Both the position numbers and the translations under genes were made by a program. A model generated the notes under the pieces. That model ran no database searches. It was not told the origin of the DNA and saw only the letters and a program-made list of their open reading frames with translations. Shown here piece after piece: positions 1 to 9,109 of a stretch of DNA of 64,000 nucleotides. This stretch comes from Pseudopedobacter sp037968815 (GTDB lineage: Bacteria; Bacteroidota; Bacteroidia; Sphingobacteriales; Sphingobacteriaceae). Each line of letters begins with the position of its first letter. Within the stretch, counting starts at the first letter, position 1. The DNA lies in NCBI GenBank assembly GCA_037968815.1, contig JBBKWF010000006.1:1-64000 (forward strand), in the 5' to 3' direction.

Positions 1-1461
1 TCCTTGCTCACCTGTTTCTCCTCTTATACCTTGGATTCCTTGTTCTCCAGTTTCGCCTGTCGCTCCTGTTAATCCTTGCTCACCTTGTTCCCCAGTTGCT
101 CCGGTTAATCCTTGCTCACCTTGTTCGCCGGTTGCTCCGGTTTCACCAGTTGCTCCTATTAATCCTTGCTCACCTGTTTCGCCAGTTGCTCCGGTTATTC
201 CTTGTTCTCCTGTTTCGCCGGTTGCACCTGTTAATCCTTGCTCACCTTGTTCCCCAGTTGCTCCGGTTATTCCTTGCTCGCCTTGTTCGCCGGTTAAACC
301 TTGTTCTCCTGTTTCGCCAGTTGCTCCTGTTAATCCTTGCTCACCTGTTTCGCCGGTTGCTCCGGTTAATCCTTGCTCACCTTGCTCTCCAGTTGCTCCT
401 TGAATTCCTTGCTCACCTGTTTCGCCTGTCGCTCCTGTTAATCCTTCCTCACCTTGCTCTCCAGTTGCTCCGGTTAAACCTTGAATTCCTTGTTCTCCTG
501 TTTCGCCAGTTGCTCCTGTTATTCCTTGCTCTCCGGTTTCGCCGGTTAATCCTTGAATTCCTTGCTCACCTTGTTCTCCTGTCGCTCCTGTTAATCCTTG
601 CTCACCTTGTTCGCCAGTTGCTCCGGTTATTCCTTGCTCACCTGTTTCGCCAGTTGCTCCCGTTATTCCTTGCTCACCTTGTTCTCCAGTTACACCAGTT
701 AATCCTTGTTCACCTTGTTCTCCAGTTACACCTTGAATTCCTTGCTCACCTTGTTCTCCTGTCGCTCCTGTTATTCCTTGCTCACCTGTTTCGCCAGTTG
801 CTCCGGTTAACCCTTGTTCGCCTTGTTCCCCAGTTATTCCTTTCTCACCTTGCTCTCCGGTTGCTCCTGTAATTCCTTGCTCGCCTGTTTCGCCGGTTAT
901 TCCTTGCTCACCTGTTTCGCCAGTTATTCCTTGTTCTCCGGTTACTCCTTGTATTCCTTGCTGACCCTGTTCGCCGGTTACACCTTGAATTCCTTGCTCA
1001 CCTGTTTCGCCAGTTACACCTTGAATTCCTTTCTCACCTTGCTCACCTTTATCTCCTTTATCTCCTTTAAGTCCGTCTTTACCATCAATACCTGCATTTC
1101 CATCAGGACCTTTATCTCCAATTGGACCTTTTGCACCGGTAATTCCGGCTAATCCTTGAAATCCATCGGGACCTCTTTCTCCAACCAAACCAGCATCACC
1201 TTTTGATCCTTTATCTCCAACCGGACCTTTTAAACCTACCTCTCCTTGAATACCTTTATCACCAGGTAAACCTTTATCTCCGTCAGGGCCCTTTAAACCT
1301 AAATCACCCTGAATACCTTTATCTCCTTGTAAACCTTTATCACCAACAGGACCTTTTATACCCGCTTCGCCTTGAACACCTTTATCTCCTTGTAAGCCTT
1401 TATCTCCACTAGGACCTTTATCACCTTGAACCCCTTTGTCTCCCGTTGGCCCAACATTCCC
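1..1461 (-). repeat. Gly-X-Y coding repeat array with near-identical DNA units
   Basis: On the coding (minus) strand, 9-18 bp words such as GGTGAGCAAGGA and GGAGCAACTGGCGAAACAGG recur dozens of times with few synonymous changes. The part from 1 to about 1020 is the most homogeneous; 1020-1461 is more diverged. Identity at the DNA level, not only the protein level, suggests recent expansion and likely length variation between strains. The long Leu-rich frames on the plus strand across this stretch are by-products of the repeat. Confidence 0.85.
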
Positions 1462-1896
1462 GCCAGTCTGAGCGTTTCCACCACCACTTGATTTTGCGTA
1501 TAAAGCAAAAGGAACAGCTAATAGCTCTGAACTACCAAAAGGCTGAAAGTTATTACCTCCAGTTAAGTCTAACTCTACTTTTAAGAAATAGTTAGACACA
1601 GAAAAATCAACATCTGTTAATTTAATAGATGACACTGGAACCCCTCTCCCTATAATATGATTAAAGAGTCCAAACTGATTAGTTGCGACCTTTTGAGTTT
1701 CTGAATAAACCTCAACACCGTTTGAAGAACCACTTAAAACAGTAAATCGGGCATTAATTTTTTGGTTAGACAGTTCCTTCCCATCCGCTTTCCTTACCAC
1801 TGCTTGGTACTGGAAGCCATTCATGCCATCCTGTGCGAAGGTAGAGGTACTTAAGAAAAACAATAAACTTAGGACGAAGAGTAGGTTTCTTTTCAT
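1..1896 (-). CDS. Collagen-like Gly-X-Y repeat secreted protein (3' part beyond window)
   Basis: The frame opens at the ATG at 1896-1894 and stays open to base 1, so 632 residues are visible and the end is missing. Residues 1-22 are a signal peptide (MKRNLLFVLSLLFFLSTSTFAQ). Residues 23-145 form a non-repetitive domain beginning DGMNGFQYQAVVRKADGKE, which resembles the N-terminal domain of other Bacteroidota collagen-like surface proteins. From about residue 146 the chain is uninterrupted Gly-X-Y, about 162 triplets: first rich in GDKG/GPSG/GLQG, then almost pure GETGEQGITGAT-type units. Such proteins form triple helices at the cell surface; the role here is unknown. No SD precedes the start. 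The gene is divergent from lutB. The family call is firm; total length and C-terminal anchor cannot be seen. Confidence 0.88.
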   Translation of the reverse strand, partial: MKRNLLFVLSLLFFLSTSTFAQDGMNGFQYQAVVRKADGKELSNQKINARFTVLSGSSNGVEVYSETQKVATNQFGLFNHIIGRGVPVSSIKLTDVDFSVSNYFLKVELDLTGGNNFQPFGSSELLAVPFALYAKSSGGGNAQTGGNVGPTGDKGVQGDKGPSGDKGLQGDKGVQGEAGIKGPVGDKGLQGDKGIQGDLGLKGPDGDKGLPGDKGIQGEVGLKGPVGDKGSKGDAGLVGERGPDGFQGLAGITGAKGPIGDKGPDGNAGIDGKDGLKGDKGDKGEQGEKGIQGVTGETGEQGIQGVTGEQGQQGIQGVTGEQGITGETGEQGITGETGEQGITGATGEQGEKGITGEQGEQGLTGATGETGEQGITGATGEQGEQGIQGVTGEQGEQGLTGVTGEQGEQGITGATGETGEQGITGATGEQGEQGLTGATGEQGEQGIQGLTGETGEQGITGATGETGEQGIQGLTGATGEQGEEGLTGATGETGEQGIQGATGEQGEQGLTGATGETGEQGLTGATGETGEQGLTGEQGEQGITGATGEQGEQGLTGATGETGEQGITGATGETGEQGLIGATGETGATGEQGEQGLTGATGEQGEQGLTGATGETGEQGIQGIRGETGEQG

Positions 1897-2358
1897 TTAT
1901 TTTAATTTAATTCTTTACTTTTTAATTTGGACGACATTATCGAATATAACTTTCATTTATTCTACTTTACGTAGTACTGAGTAAGCTTATTTATAATATA
2001 TTATATCATAAAGGAAGACAGCTCACAAACAACCACGTAAAAAAATACCCAAAACGAGTAATTTAGAGTAAAAAACACTCCCTCGCTGATTTTAGTATTT
2101 TTGTAAATTTTCGTTAAAGATGTTAATAACTTTTGAAGTTCTTAACATCTTACGGTGTCTAAAAAATCACAATCAACCATTTATTAAGTTTTACTAGTTG
2201 AATATATTAATTACAACATAACATTTAAATAGATCAGACCCCGTATCTTGTCATCTAACCAATTATACGACTGTTTAAGTGATTCGGTTACCTTTTTTTC
2301 ACACAGTGACAGTAATATTGAAATCTATTTTAACGCAAAGAAATGCTAAATTTGACAC
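1897..2358. other. Divergent intergenic region, collagen-like gene / lutB
   Basis: A 462 bp AT-rich spacer between divergently transcribed genes, so it should hold both promoters. I see a clear -7 box only on the lutB side. On the minus strand, TATATTCG (about 1942-1949) is a one-mismatch match to TAnnTTTG and could serve the collagen-like gene. No RNA gene or repeat was recognised. Confidence 0.5.
2347..2354 (+). promoter_or_regulatory. Bacteroidota -7 box (TAAATTTG) abutting the lutB start
   Basis: TAAATTTG is an exact match to the Bacteroidota TAnnTTTG box and ends only 4 bases before the lutB ATG at 2359. No TTG lies at the usual distance upstream for the -33 element. If it is used, transcription would begin at or just past the ATG, implying a leaderless or near-leaderless message, or else another promoter further upstream. 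Confidence 0.5.
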
Positions 2359-3741
2359 ATGACTAAGACCGCGGAAAAATTTGTAGAAGTTTCTTCTCAA
2401 AAATCTTTCGATATTCCCCACAGAGGGATAATTAATTTCAACATTGGAAAATATGATGCCGCTGTCGACCGTGGCCTTTCACGTTTGGTTAATATTGAAC
2501 ATGCTAAACGAAAAGGCAACGTAATTAAATGGAAAGTAATGGAGAATTTGGACAAACTTTTGCCTGAGTTTGAAAGTAATTTTCAAAAAAAAGGTGGCAA
2601 AGTTTTATGGGCAAATACTGTTGAAGAAGCGAATCAAGAAGTACTTAACATTTTAAAAAAAGTTAATGCTAAAACAGTAATAAAGTCAAAGTCTATGGTT
2701 ACCGAGGAAATTCATTTAAATGAATTTCTTGAAAAAAACAACATTGAATCTTTAGAATCTGACTTAGGTGAATATATAGTACAGCTACTGGGGCAAAAAC
2801 CTTATCATATTGTAACACCTGCAATGCACCTGAGTAAAGAAGATATTGCTAAGCTATTTCATGAAAAATTTGGAACTCCGGCAGACGCTAGCCCTCAACA
2901 ACTCACATTAAAAGCAAGAGAACTATTAAGAGATAAATACTTATCAGCTGATGTTGGTATAACAGGTGCTAATTTTTTAATTGCCGATACGGGAAGTGTA
3001 GCAATTACCGAAAACGAGGGTAATGCCCGATTAACCACAACTTTCCCGAAAATACATATTGCAATTGTAGGCATCGAAAAAATGATTCCTTCTATAGCTG
3101 ATTTGGATTTGTTTTGGCCAATGCTATCCACCCACGGAACTGGGCAAAACTTGACGGTTTATAACACCATTTTGAGTGGTCCTAAACAAGCCAATGAAAC
3201 AGACGGTCCAGAAGAAATGTATGTTATATTATTAGATAACGGACGTACTGAACTTCTTGCTCAAAAAGAACAAAGACAAGGCTTATATTGTATTAGATGT
3301 GGTGCATGTTTAAACTCCTGCCCAATTTATAAAAATGTAGGTGGTCATACTTATGACACTACCTATAGTGGACCTATTGGATCACTTATTACTCCGCATT
3401 TAAAGGGAATGAAGGAATTTAAGCACCTAAGTTATGCATCTAGCTTATGTGGAAAATGTACCGAGGTTTGTCCTGTTAAAATTGACATCCATAAAATGTT
3501 ACTGCTAAACAGAAGAGATGCCGTACAAACAGGTTTAAACACAAAAAGCGAAAGTATGGGCTGGTATTTCTGGAAAAAGGGAATGTTAAAACGTGGCTTT
3601 ATGGACTTTTTTGGCGGAAAATTTAAAAACACTCTAATAAACCGCTTCTTTAAAAAATACTGGGGAGATAAACGACAATTACCGAAAGTAGCTGACACAT
3701 CATTTAGTTCGCAATGGAAAAAAGAACATCCTAAAAAGTAA
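2359..3741 (+). CDS. lutB: LutB/LldF-type iron-sulfur protein (LUD + ferredoxin domains)
   Basis: 460 residues. The N-terminal two thirds is the LUD (DUF162) domain found in LutB and LutC. The C-terminal part carries two 4Fe-4S type cysteine sets: Cys311, 314, 317, 321 (CIRCGACLNSCP) and Cys364, 367, 371 (CGKCTEVCP). In lactate-utilising bacteria LutA-LutB-LutC oxidise L-lactate to pyruvate in the cytoplasm; LutB carries electrons. Length fits LutB. No lutA or lutC is seen: the next gene, 15 bp downstream, is an SprT-like protease. The lactate role is therefore inferred from family only, and LutB-like proteins may have other electron-transfer roles. The start is the ATG just after a TAAATTTG box. 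Confidence 0.85.
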   Translation: MTKTAEKFVEVSSQKSFDIPHRGIINFNIGKYDAAVDRGLSRLVNIEHAKRKGNVIKWKVMENLDKLLPEFESNFQKKGGKVLWANTVEEANQEVLNILKKVNAKTVIKSKSMVTEEIHLNEFLEKNNIESLESDLGEYIVQLLGQKPYHIVTPAMHLSKEDIAKLFHEKFGTPADASPQQLTLKARELLRDKYLSADVGITGANFLIADTGSVAITENEGNARLTTTFPKIHIAIVGIEKMIPSIADLDLFWPMLSTHGTGQNLTVYNTILSGPKQANETDGPEEMYVILLDNGRTELLAQKEQRQGLYCIRCGACLNSCPIYKNVGGHTYDTTYSGPIGSLITPHLKGMKEFKHLSYASSLCGKCTEVCPVKIDIHKMLLLNRRDAVQTGLNTKSESMGWYFWKKGMLKRGFMDFFGGKFKNTLINRFFKKYWGDKRQLPKVADTSFSSQWKKEHPKK

Positions 3742-3756
3742 TTTTCAATTTTCAGG

Positions 3757-4383
3757 ATGGATAAAAAAGTTGAAGTACTCTCGAAGTATATCCCCAGTCT
3801 TGCGGCGCCGATGATTGCAAACTGGATTGACTTTCACCGTTGTGATTTTAAAATAGCAAGAAACAGAAACAGCAAGTTCGGAGATTATCGCCCGCCACAA
3901 AGAGGTCATGGGCATAAAATATCGGTCAATCATGATTTAAATGTTTATGCTTTTCTGGTAACCACAGTGCATGAGTTTGCTCATTTAGTTACTTGGAAAG
4001 AGTTTGAGCACAAGGCTAAACCACACGGAATTGAGTGGAAACAAAACTTTAAAAGAATGATGCAACCTTTTTTTGAGTTAGAAGTTTTTCCTGCCGAAGT
4101 AAAAAAAGCAATACAAAACTATTTAGAAAACCCAGCAGCATCTAGTTGTTCTGACTTAAGTTTGTTTAGGGCATTAAAAGCATTTGACGAAAAGCCTGCT
4201 GGCTCTTTAACCGTAGAACAACTGGAAGAAAACCAAGTGTTTTGTCTCAAAAATGGTAGAACATTTCGAAAATTAAACAAAATAAGGAAACGTCATAGAT
4301 GCGTTGAGGTTAAATCTGGATTGATTTATTTGTTTAGCCCAATTGCAGAAGTATTTTTGGTGGATTTTGAAAAGAAAAGATAA
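3757..4383 (+). CDS. SprT-like zinc metalloprotease
   Basis: 208 residues. The zinc protease motif is HEFAH (His72, Glu73, His76) with a third probable ligand His90 in KPHGIEWK, the SprT/Spartan arrangement. The C-terminal segment (about 150-205) aligns in position with the zinc-ribbon part of the family but keeps only scattered cysteines (one in FCLKNG, one in HRCVEV), so it is probably not a metal site. The Spartan relatives degrade DNA-protein crosslinks; the bacterial SprT role is unclear. It starts 15 bp after lutB and is probably co-transcribed with it. Confidence 0.85.
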   Translation: MDKKVEVLSKYIPSLAAPMIANWIDFHRCDFKIARNRNSKFGDYRPPQRGHGHKISVNHDLNVYAFLVTTVHEFAHLVTWKEFEHKAKPHGIEWKQNFKRMMQPFFELEVFPAEVKKAIQNYLENPAASSCSDLSLFRALKAFDEKPAGSLTVEQLEENQVFCLKNGRTFRKLNKIRKRHRCVEVKSGLIYLFSPIAEVFLVDFEKKR

Positions 4384-4728
4384 TAGATGTAAATTCCTAC
4401 TTGTCTTTTAACCTTTCAGAATTCTTACGTTGGTTTACTGTATCGTAAGAGATTAAATAAAGCTCTCGAAGTTTTGAATTTAATTGGATAGATACGAAGA
4501 AAAACTTTCTGTGAGTAGTTTTTGTAATCAACCAATTAAAACACCAGTTACCTTCAGGATAGATATTACACAACTTTACTAGAAAAGACTAAAATAACAC
4601 CCAATTCTATATTCCAAGTTTTAGTTTTGGAAGACACTTATAGAAACTAAAAAAGGTCTGCAATTTCTTGCAGACCTTTTAAATTTAATATTTGCTTTCA
4701 GCTTTTAGCCTTCAGCGTCTAGCTTAAA
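4384..4728. other. Convergent intergenic region, sprT-like / rpoC
   Basis: 345 bp between two 3' ends. It contains the rpoC terminator (4651-4680). Next to the rpoC stop (about 4694-4730) lies a short reiterated word pattern (CAGCTTTTAGCCTTCAGC) of the kind seen in two other spacers of this operon. The remainder is featureless AT-rich DNA. Confidence 0.6.
4651..4680 (-). terminator. Rho-independent terminator of the rpoBC operon
   Basis: A perfect 13 bp stem, AAAAGGTCTGCAA with TTGCAGACCTTTT, around a 4 base loop. It is followed on the minus strand by a run of T, 48 bp past the rpoC stop. The A-rich flank means it could also stop plus-strand transcripts from the sprT-like gene. Confidence 0.85.
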
Positions 4729-7700
4729 CTAAGCTTCAACTTCTTCCTCTTCTTCCTTAGAAGCCATTAATTTATCGTATTCTTCTTGAGAACCAACAAT
4801 GATTCTTTCGTAGTCACGTAAACCTGTTCCTGAAGGAATTAAGTGTCCAACAATTACGTTTTCTTTCAAGCCTAATAAATGGTCACGCTTACCAGCAATT
4901 GCTGCTTCGTTTAACACTTTAGTAGTCTCTTGGAAAGAAGCCGCAGAGATGAATGATTTAGTACCTAATGATGCTCTGGTAATACCTTGCAACATTGGAC
5001 TTGCAGTAGCAGCTCTTGCTTCGCGAGCGGTTACTAGCTTCATATCTTTACGTTTCAATTGAGAGTTTTCGTCACGTAATTTACGTACAGAAACAATTTG
5101 ACCAGATTTTAACACTCCAGAATCGCCTGTTTCTTCAACAACCATTTTGTCGTAGATTTCATTATTCTGTATAGCAAAATCAAATCTATCAACAGCTTGT
5201 TTCTCTAAGAAAGTAGTATCACCTGCATCTTCAATCATTACTTTCTGCATCATTTGGTGAACAATCGTTTCAAAGTGCTTATCATTGATTTTCACACCTT
5301 GTAAACGGTAAACCTCTTGAATACCATTCACTAAGTATTCTTGAACAGCTGCTGGACCTTTAATTGATAAGATATCTCCAGGAGAAATAGCTCCATCAGA
5401 TAAAGGCATACCTGCTTTAATAAAGTCATTTTCCTGTACTAGGATGTGCTTAGAAAGTGGTACCAAGTATTTCTTGATTTGACCATCTCTAGATTCGATA
5501 GTTACCTCACGGTTACCACGTTTAACACCTCCAAGCGTAACTACACCGTCAATTTCAGTAACAACAGCAGGGTTAGATGGATTTCTAGCTTCAAACAGTT
5601 CAGTTACACGTGGCAAACCACCCGTAATATCTCGTGTTTTACCAGTTGTACGAGGAATCTTAACTAAGATTTCTCCCATTTTAATCTCATCACCTTCATC
5701 AACAGAAATGTGAGCACCTACCGGAACGTTATATTCTCTGATAGAACCACCTTTTTTGTCAACAATTTTAACTACCGGATTTTTAGTTTTATCTCTAGTA
5801 TCAATAATTACTTTTTCTCTGTGACCAGTTTGCTCATCAGATTCCTCACGGAAAGTAACACCTTCAATTACTGCCTCAAACTCAACCTTACCTGTAAATT
5901 CAGAAATAATAACCGCATTGTACGGATCCCAAGAACAAATTCTGTCGCCTTTAGTTACTTTATCTCCTTCTTTTACATAAAGAAGTGAACCGTAAGGAAC
6001 GTTGTTTGTCATAATTACACGTCCAGAGTTTGGATCAGTAATTTTGAATTCACCAGAACGACCTAAAACAATTTCAATGTCGCCATCGTCAGTTGATCTA
6101 GTAACAGTTCTTAAGTTTTCAAACTCAATAACACCTTCAAATTTCGCATTAACTTGAGACTCTGCCGCAATGTTAGATGCAGTACCACCCACGTGGAAAG
6201 TACGTAAAGTTAACTGTGTACCTGGCTCTCCAATAGATTGTGCTGCAATTACACCAACTGCCTCACCCATTTGAACTGGCTTACCAGATGCCAAGTTACG
6301 TCCGTAACATAACGCACAAACACCTCTTGCTGCCTCGCAAGTTAATACTGAACGAATTTCGATACCTTCTATCGCAGACTCTTCAATTTGTCTAGCTATT
6401 TCTTCAGTAATATCCTGATCAGCTTTAACATATAATTCGTTAGAAATTGGGTCGTAAACATCATGTAATGAAGTACGTCCTAAAATTCTATCGTATAATG
6501 GCTCAACAATATCCTCGTTATCTTTTAACGCTGTTGTAAACATACCTCTTAAGGTACCGCAATCATGGTGTTTAATAACCATATCCTGCGCAACATCATG
6601 TAAACGACGAGTTAAGTAACCCGCATCTGCTGTTTTCAGAGCCGTATCGGCCAAACCTTTACGAGCACCGTGAGTAGAAATAAAGTACTCTAATACTGAA
6701 AGTCCTTCTTTAAAGTTGGAAAGAATTGGATTCTCAATAATCTCACCACCAGAACCTGATTTCTGTGGTTTCGCCATCAATCCCCTCATACCACATAACT
6801 GACGAATTTGCTCCTTAGAACCACGGGCTCCAGAATCAAGCATCATATATACAGAGTTGAAACCTTGGTTATCGTTAGTCAACTGGGTCATTACGTGAGT
6901 AGTTAACCTGTTGTTGATACGAGTCCAGATATCAATAATCTGATTGTAACGTTCGTTATTAGTAATGAAACCCATGTTATAGTTACCCATAACTTCGGCT
7001 ACCTCTGCTCTTGCTTGCTCTAATAAAGTATGTTTTTCATCCGGAATATTTAAATCTTTCAAGTTGAAAGATAAACCTCCTTTAAATGCTGATTGGAAAC
7101 CTAAAGTTTTAATTTCATCTAAGAAATCAGCTGCTCCGGCCATACCGGTTATCTTCACTACTTCACCAATAATATCTCTTAAAGATTTTTTGGTTAATAG
7201 TTCATTGATGAAACCTACTTCTTTAGGCACAACCTCGTTAAATAATACTCTACCAACTGTGGTATCAATTATTTTTTCAACAAGCTCGCCTGATTTTTCT
7301 CTTACTACAGTTTTTACTTTGATAAAAGCGTGAACATCAACTTTCCTCTCATTGTAAGCGATATTTACTTCCTCTGATGAATAAAAAGTTTGTCCCTCAC
7401 CTTTAACAATATGTCCTTCTTCAGTTTTACGGCCTTTGGTCATATAATAAAGACCCAAAACCATATCCTGAGATGGTACTGTTACTGGAGTTCCGTTAGC
7501 CGGATTTAAAATATTGTGAGAAGCTAACATTAAGATTTGGGCTTCCAAAACTGCAGCATTACCTAGTGGTACGTGAACTGCCATCTGGTCACCATCAAAA
7601 TCCGCGTTAAACGCAGTACACACTAACGGGTGTAACTGAATAGCTTTACCTTCAATTAATTTTGGTTGGAAAGATTGGATACCTAGCCTGTGTAACGTTG

Positions 7701-9021
7701 GTGCTCTGTTTAAAAGAACTGGGTGTCCTTTTAATACATTCTCCAAAATATCCCAAACTAATGGATCTTTTCTGTCAACAATTTTCTTTGCAGATTTAAC
7801 TGTTTTCACTATTCCACGTTCAATCATTTTACGAATGATAAACGGTTTGAAAAGTTCAGCAGCCATATCTTTTGGCAAACCACACTCGTGTAGTTTCAAA
7901 GTTGGTCCTACAACAATTACAGAACGCCCAGAATAATCCACACGTTTACCTAGTAAGTTTTGACGGAAACGACCTTGTTTACCTTTTAATATATCTGATA
8001 AAGATTTTAATGCTCTGTTACCTTCAGTTTTAACAGCATTCACTTTACGTGAGTTGTCAAATAATGAATCTACAGCTTCCTGTAACATACGTTTTTCGTT
8101 ACGTAAAATCACTTCTGGAGCTTTAATTTCCATCAATCTTTTTAAACGATTGTTACGGATGATTACTCTTCTGTATAAATCATTTAAATCTGAAGTTGCA
8201 AAACGACCACCTTCTAGTGGTACTAACGGACGCAATTCTGGTGGAATAACTGGAACGATTTTAACAATCATCCATTCTGGGTTATTCTCAATACGCGTTC
8301 TAGCTCCACGGAAAGCTTCAACAACTTGAAGACGTTTTAAAGCTTCATTTTTACGTTGTTGAGAAGTTTCGTTTGCTGCTTGGTGACGTAAATCATAAGA
8401 TAACTGATCTAAGTCTAATCTTTTCAATAAATCCTCTAATGCATCAGCACCCATTTTGGCGATGAATTTATTAGGATCTTTATCATCTAAGTATTGATTT
8501 TCTTTAGGTAATTTATCTAAGATATCTAGGTATTCTTCTTCTGTTAAGAAGTCCATATAGTTGATGCCTTCATCAGCCATCATACCTGCTTGGATAACCG
8601 CATAACGTTCGTAATAGATAATTAAATCTAAACGTTTTGTAGGTAATCCTAATAAATAACCAATTTTGTTTGGTAACGATCTAAAATACCAGATGTGCGC
8701 AACAGGAACCACCAAGTTGATGTGTCCCATACGCTCACGACGTACTTTTTTCTCGGTTACCTCAACACCACAACGGTCACAAACGATTCCTTTATAACGG
8801 ATTCTTTTGTATTTACCACAATGGCATTCGTAATCTTTAACCGGACCAAAGATTCTTTCACAGAATAAACCATCACGTTCAGGCTTATAAGTTCTGTAGT
8901 TGATGGTTTCCGGCTTTAACACTTCACCACTTGATCTTTCCAAAATTGCTTCTGGAGATGATAAGCTGATGGTAATTGAAGTGAAATTACTTTTTAATTT
9001 ACTATCCTTTTTGTAAGACAT
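4729..9021 (-). CDS. rpoC: RNA polymerase beta' subunit
   Basis: 1430 residues, the usual Bacteroidota length. The N-terminal zinc ribbon is visible (CHCGKYKR...CDRCGVEV), as is the universal catalytic loop NADFDGDQM that binds the active-site magnesium, and the second zinc cluster (CEAARGVCALC). The chain ends in an acidic tail (EEEEEVEA). It is the catalytic partner of RpoB, encoded 88 bp upstream in the same direction, and is closed by a strong terminator. Start ATG at 9021. No damage or odd substitutions seen. Confidence 0.98.
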   Translation of the reverse strand: MSYKKDSKLKSNFTSITISLSSPEAILERSSGEVLKPETINYRTYKPERDGLFCERIFGPVKDYECHCGKYKRIRYKGIVCDRCGVEVTEKKVRRERMGHINLVVPVAHIWYFRSLPNKIGYLLGLPTKRLDLIIYYERYAVIQAGMMADEGINYMDFLTEEEYLDILDKLPKENQYLDDKDPNKFIAKMGADALEDLLKRLDLDQLSYDLRHQAANETSQQRKNEALKRLQVVEAFRGARTRIENNPEWMIVKIVPVIPPELRPLVPLEGGRFATSDLNDLYRRVIIRNNRLKRLMEIKAPEVILRNEKRMLQEAVDSLFDNSRKVNAVKTEGNRALKSLSDILKGKQGRFRQNLLGKRVDYSGRSVIVVGPTLKLHECGLPKDMAAELFKPFIIRKMIERGIVKTVKSAKKIVDRKDPLVWDILENVLKGHPVLLNRAPTLHRLGIQSFQPKLIEGKAIQLHPLVCTAFNADFDGDQMAVHVPLGNAAVLEAQILMLASHNILNPANGTPVTVPSQDMVLGLYYMTKGRKTEEGHIVKGEGQTFYSSEEVNIAYNERKVDVHAFIKVKTVVREKSGELVEKIIDTTVGRVLFNEVVPKEVGFINELLTKKSLRDIIGEVVKITGMAGAADFLDEIKTLGFQSAFKGGLSFNLKDLNIPDEKHTLLEQARAEVAEVMGNYNMGFITNNERYNQIIDIWTRINNRLTTHVMTQLTNDNQGFNSVYMMLDSGARGSKEQIRQLCGMRGLMAKPQKSGSGGEIIENPILSNFKEGLSVLEYFISTHGARKGLADTALKTADAGYLTRRLHDVAQDMVIKHHDCGTLRGMFTTALKDNEDIVEPLYDRILGRTSLHDVYDPISNELYVKADQDITEEIARQIEESAIEGIEIRSVLTCEAARGVCALCYGRNLASGKPVQMGEAVGVIAAQSIGEPGTQLTLRTFHVGGTASNIAAESQVNAKFEGVIEFENLRTVTRSTDDGDIEIVLGRSGEFKITDPNSGRVIMTNNVPYGSLLYVKEGDKVTKGDRICSWDPYNAVIISEFTGKVEFEAVIEGVTFREESDEQTGHREKVIIDTRDKTKNPVVKIVDKKGGSIREYNVPVGAHISVDEGDEIKMGEILVKIPRTTGKTRDITGGLPRVTELFEARNPSNPAVVTEIDGVVTLGGVKRGNREVTIESRDGQIKKYLVPLSKHILVQENDFIKAGMPLSDGAISPGDILSIKGPAAVQEYLVNGIQEVYRLQGVKINDKHFETIVHQMMQKVMIEDAGDTTFLEKQAVDRFDFAIQNNEIYDKMVVEETGDSGVLKSGQIVSVRKLRDENSQLKRKDMKLVTAREARAATASPMLQGITRASLGTKSFISAASFQETTKVLNEAAIAGKRDHLLGLKENVIVGHLIPSGTGLRDYERIIVGSQEEYDKLMASKEEEEEVEA

Positions 9022-9053
9022 GTTCTTTCTTTAAAGTTGAAAGTCATAAGTCC

Positions 9054-9095
9054 AAAGTTGAAAGTTAAGTGTTGCCACTTTAAACTTTCAACTTT
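9054..9095 (-). repeat. Hairpin of reiterated AAAGTTGAAAGT words in the rpoB-rpoC spacer
   Basis: Most of the 88 bp spacer is built from AAAGTTGAAAGT-type words in both orientations. AAAGTTGAAAGTTAAGTG (9054-9071) and its partner at 9076-9095 form an 18 bp stem with a 2 base bulge and a 4 base loop. Its place between two essential cotranscribed genes suggests an mRNA processing or stability role, or simply tolerance of a mobile-looking repeat. No T run follows, so a full terminator is unlikely. Confidence 0.65.
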
Positions 9096-9109
9096 AAACT
9101 TTGAACTTA

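Noticed and set aside
1..1020. CRISPR-like repeat array
   Set aside because: Units are contiguous, vary in length by multiples of 9, keep one frame, and have no unique spacers; it codes for collagen-like repeats.
96..1412. Long plus-strand open frames rich in Leu/His/Arg or Leu/Tyr
   Set aside because: They are antisense to the Gly-X-Y repeat and their odd composition is a direct product of it; no signal, no family.
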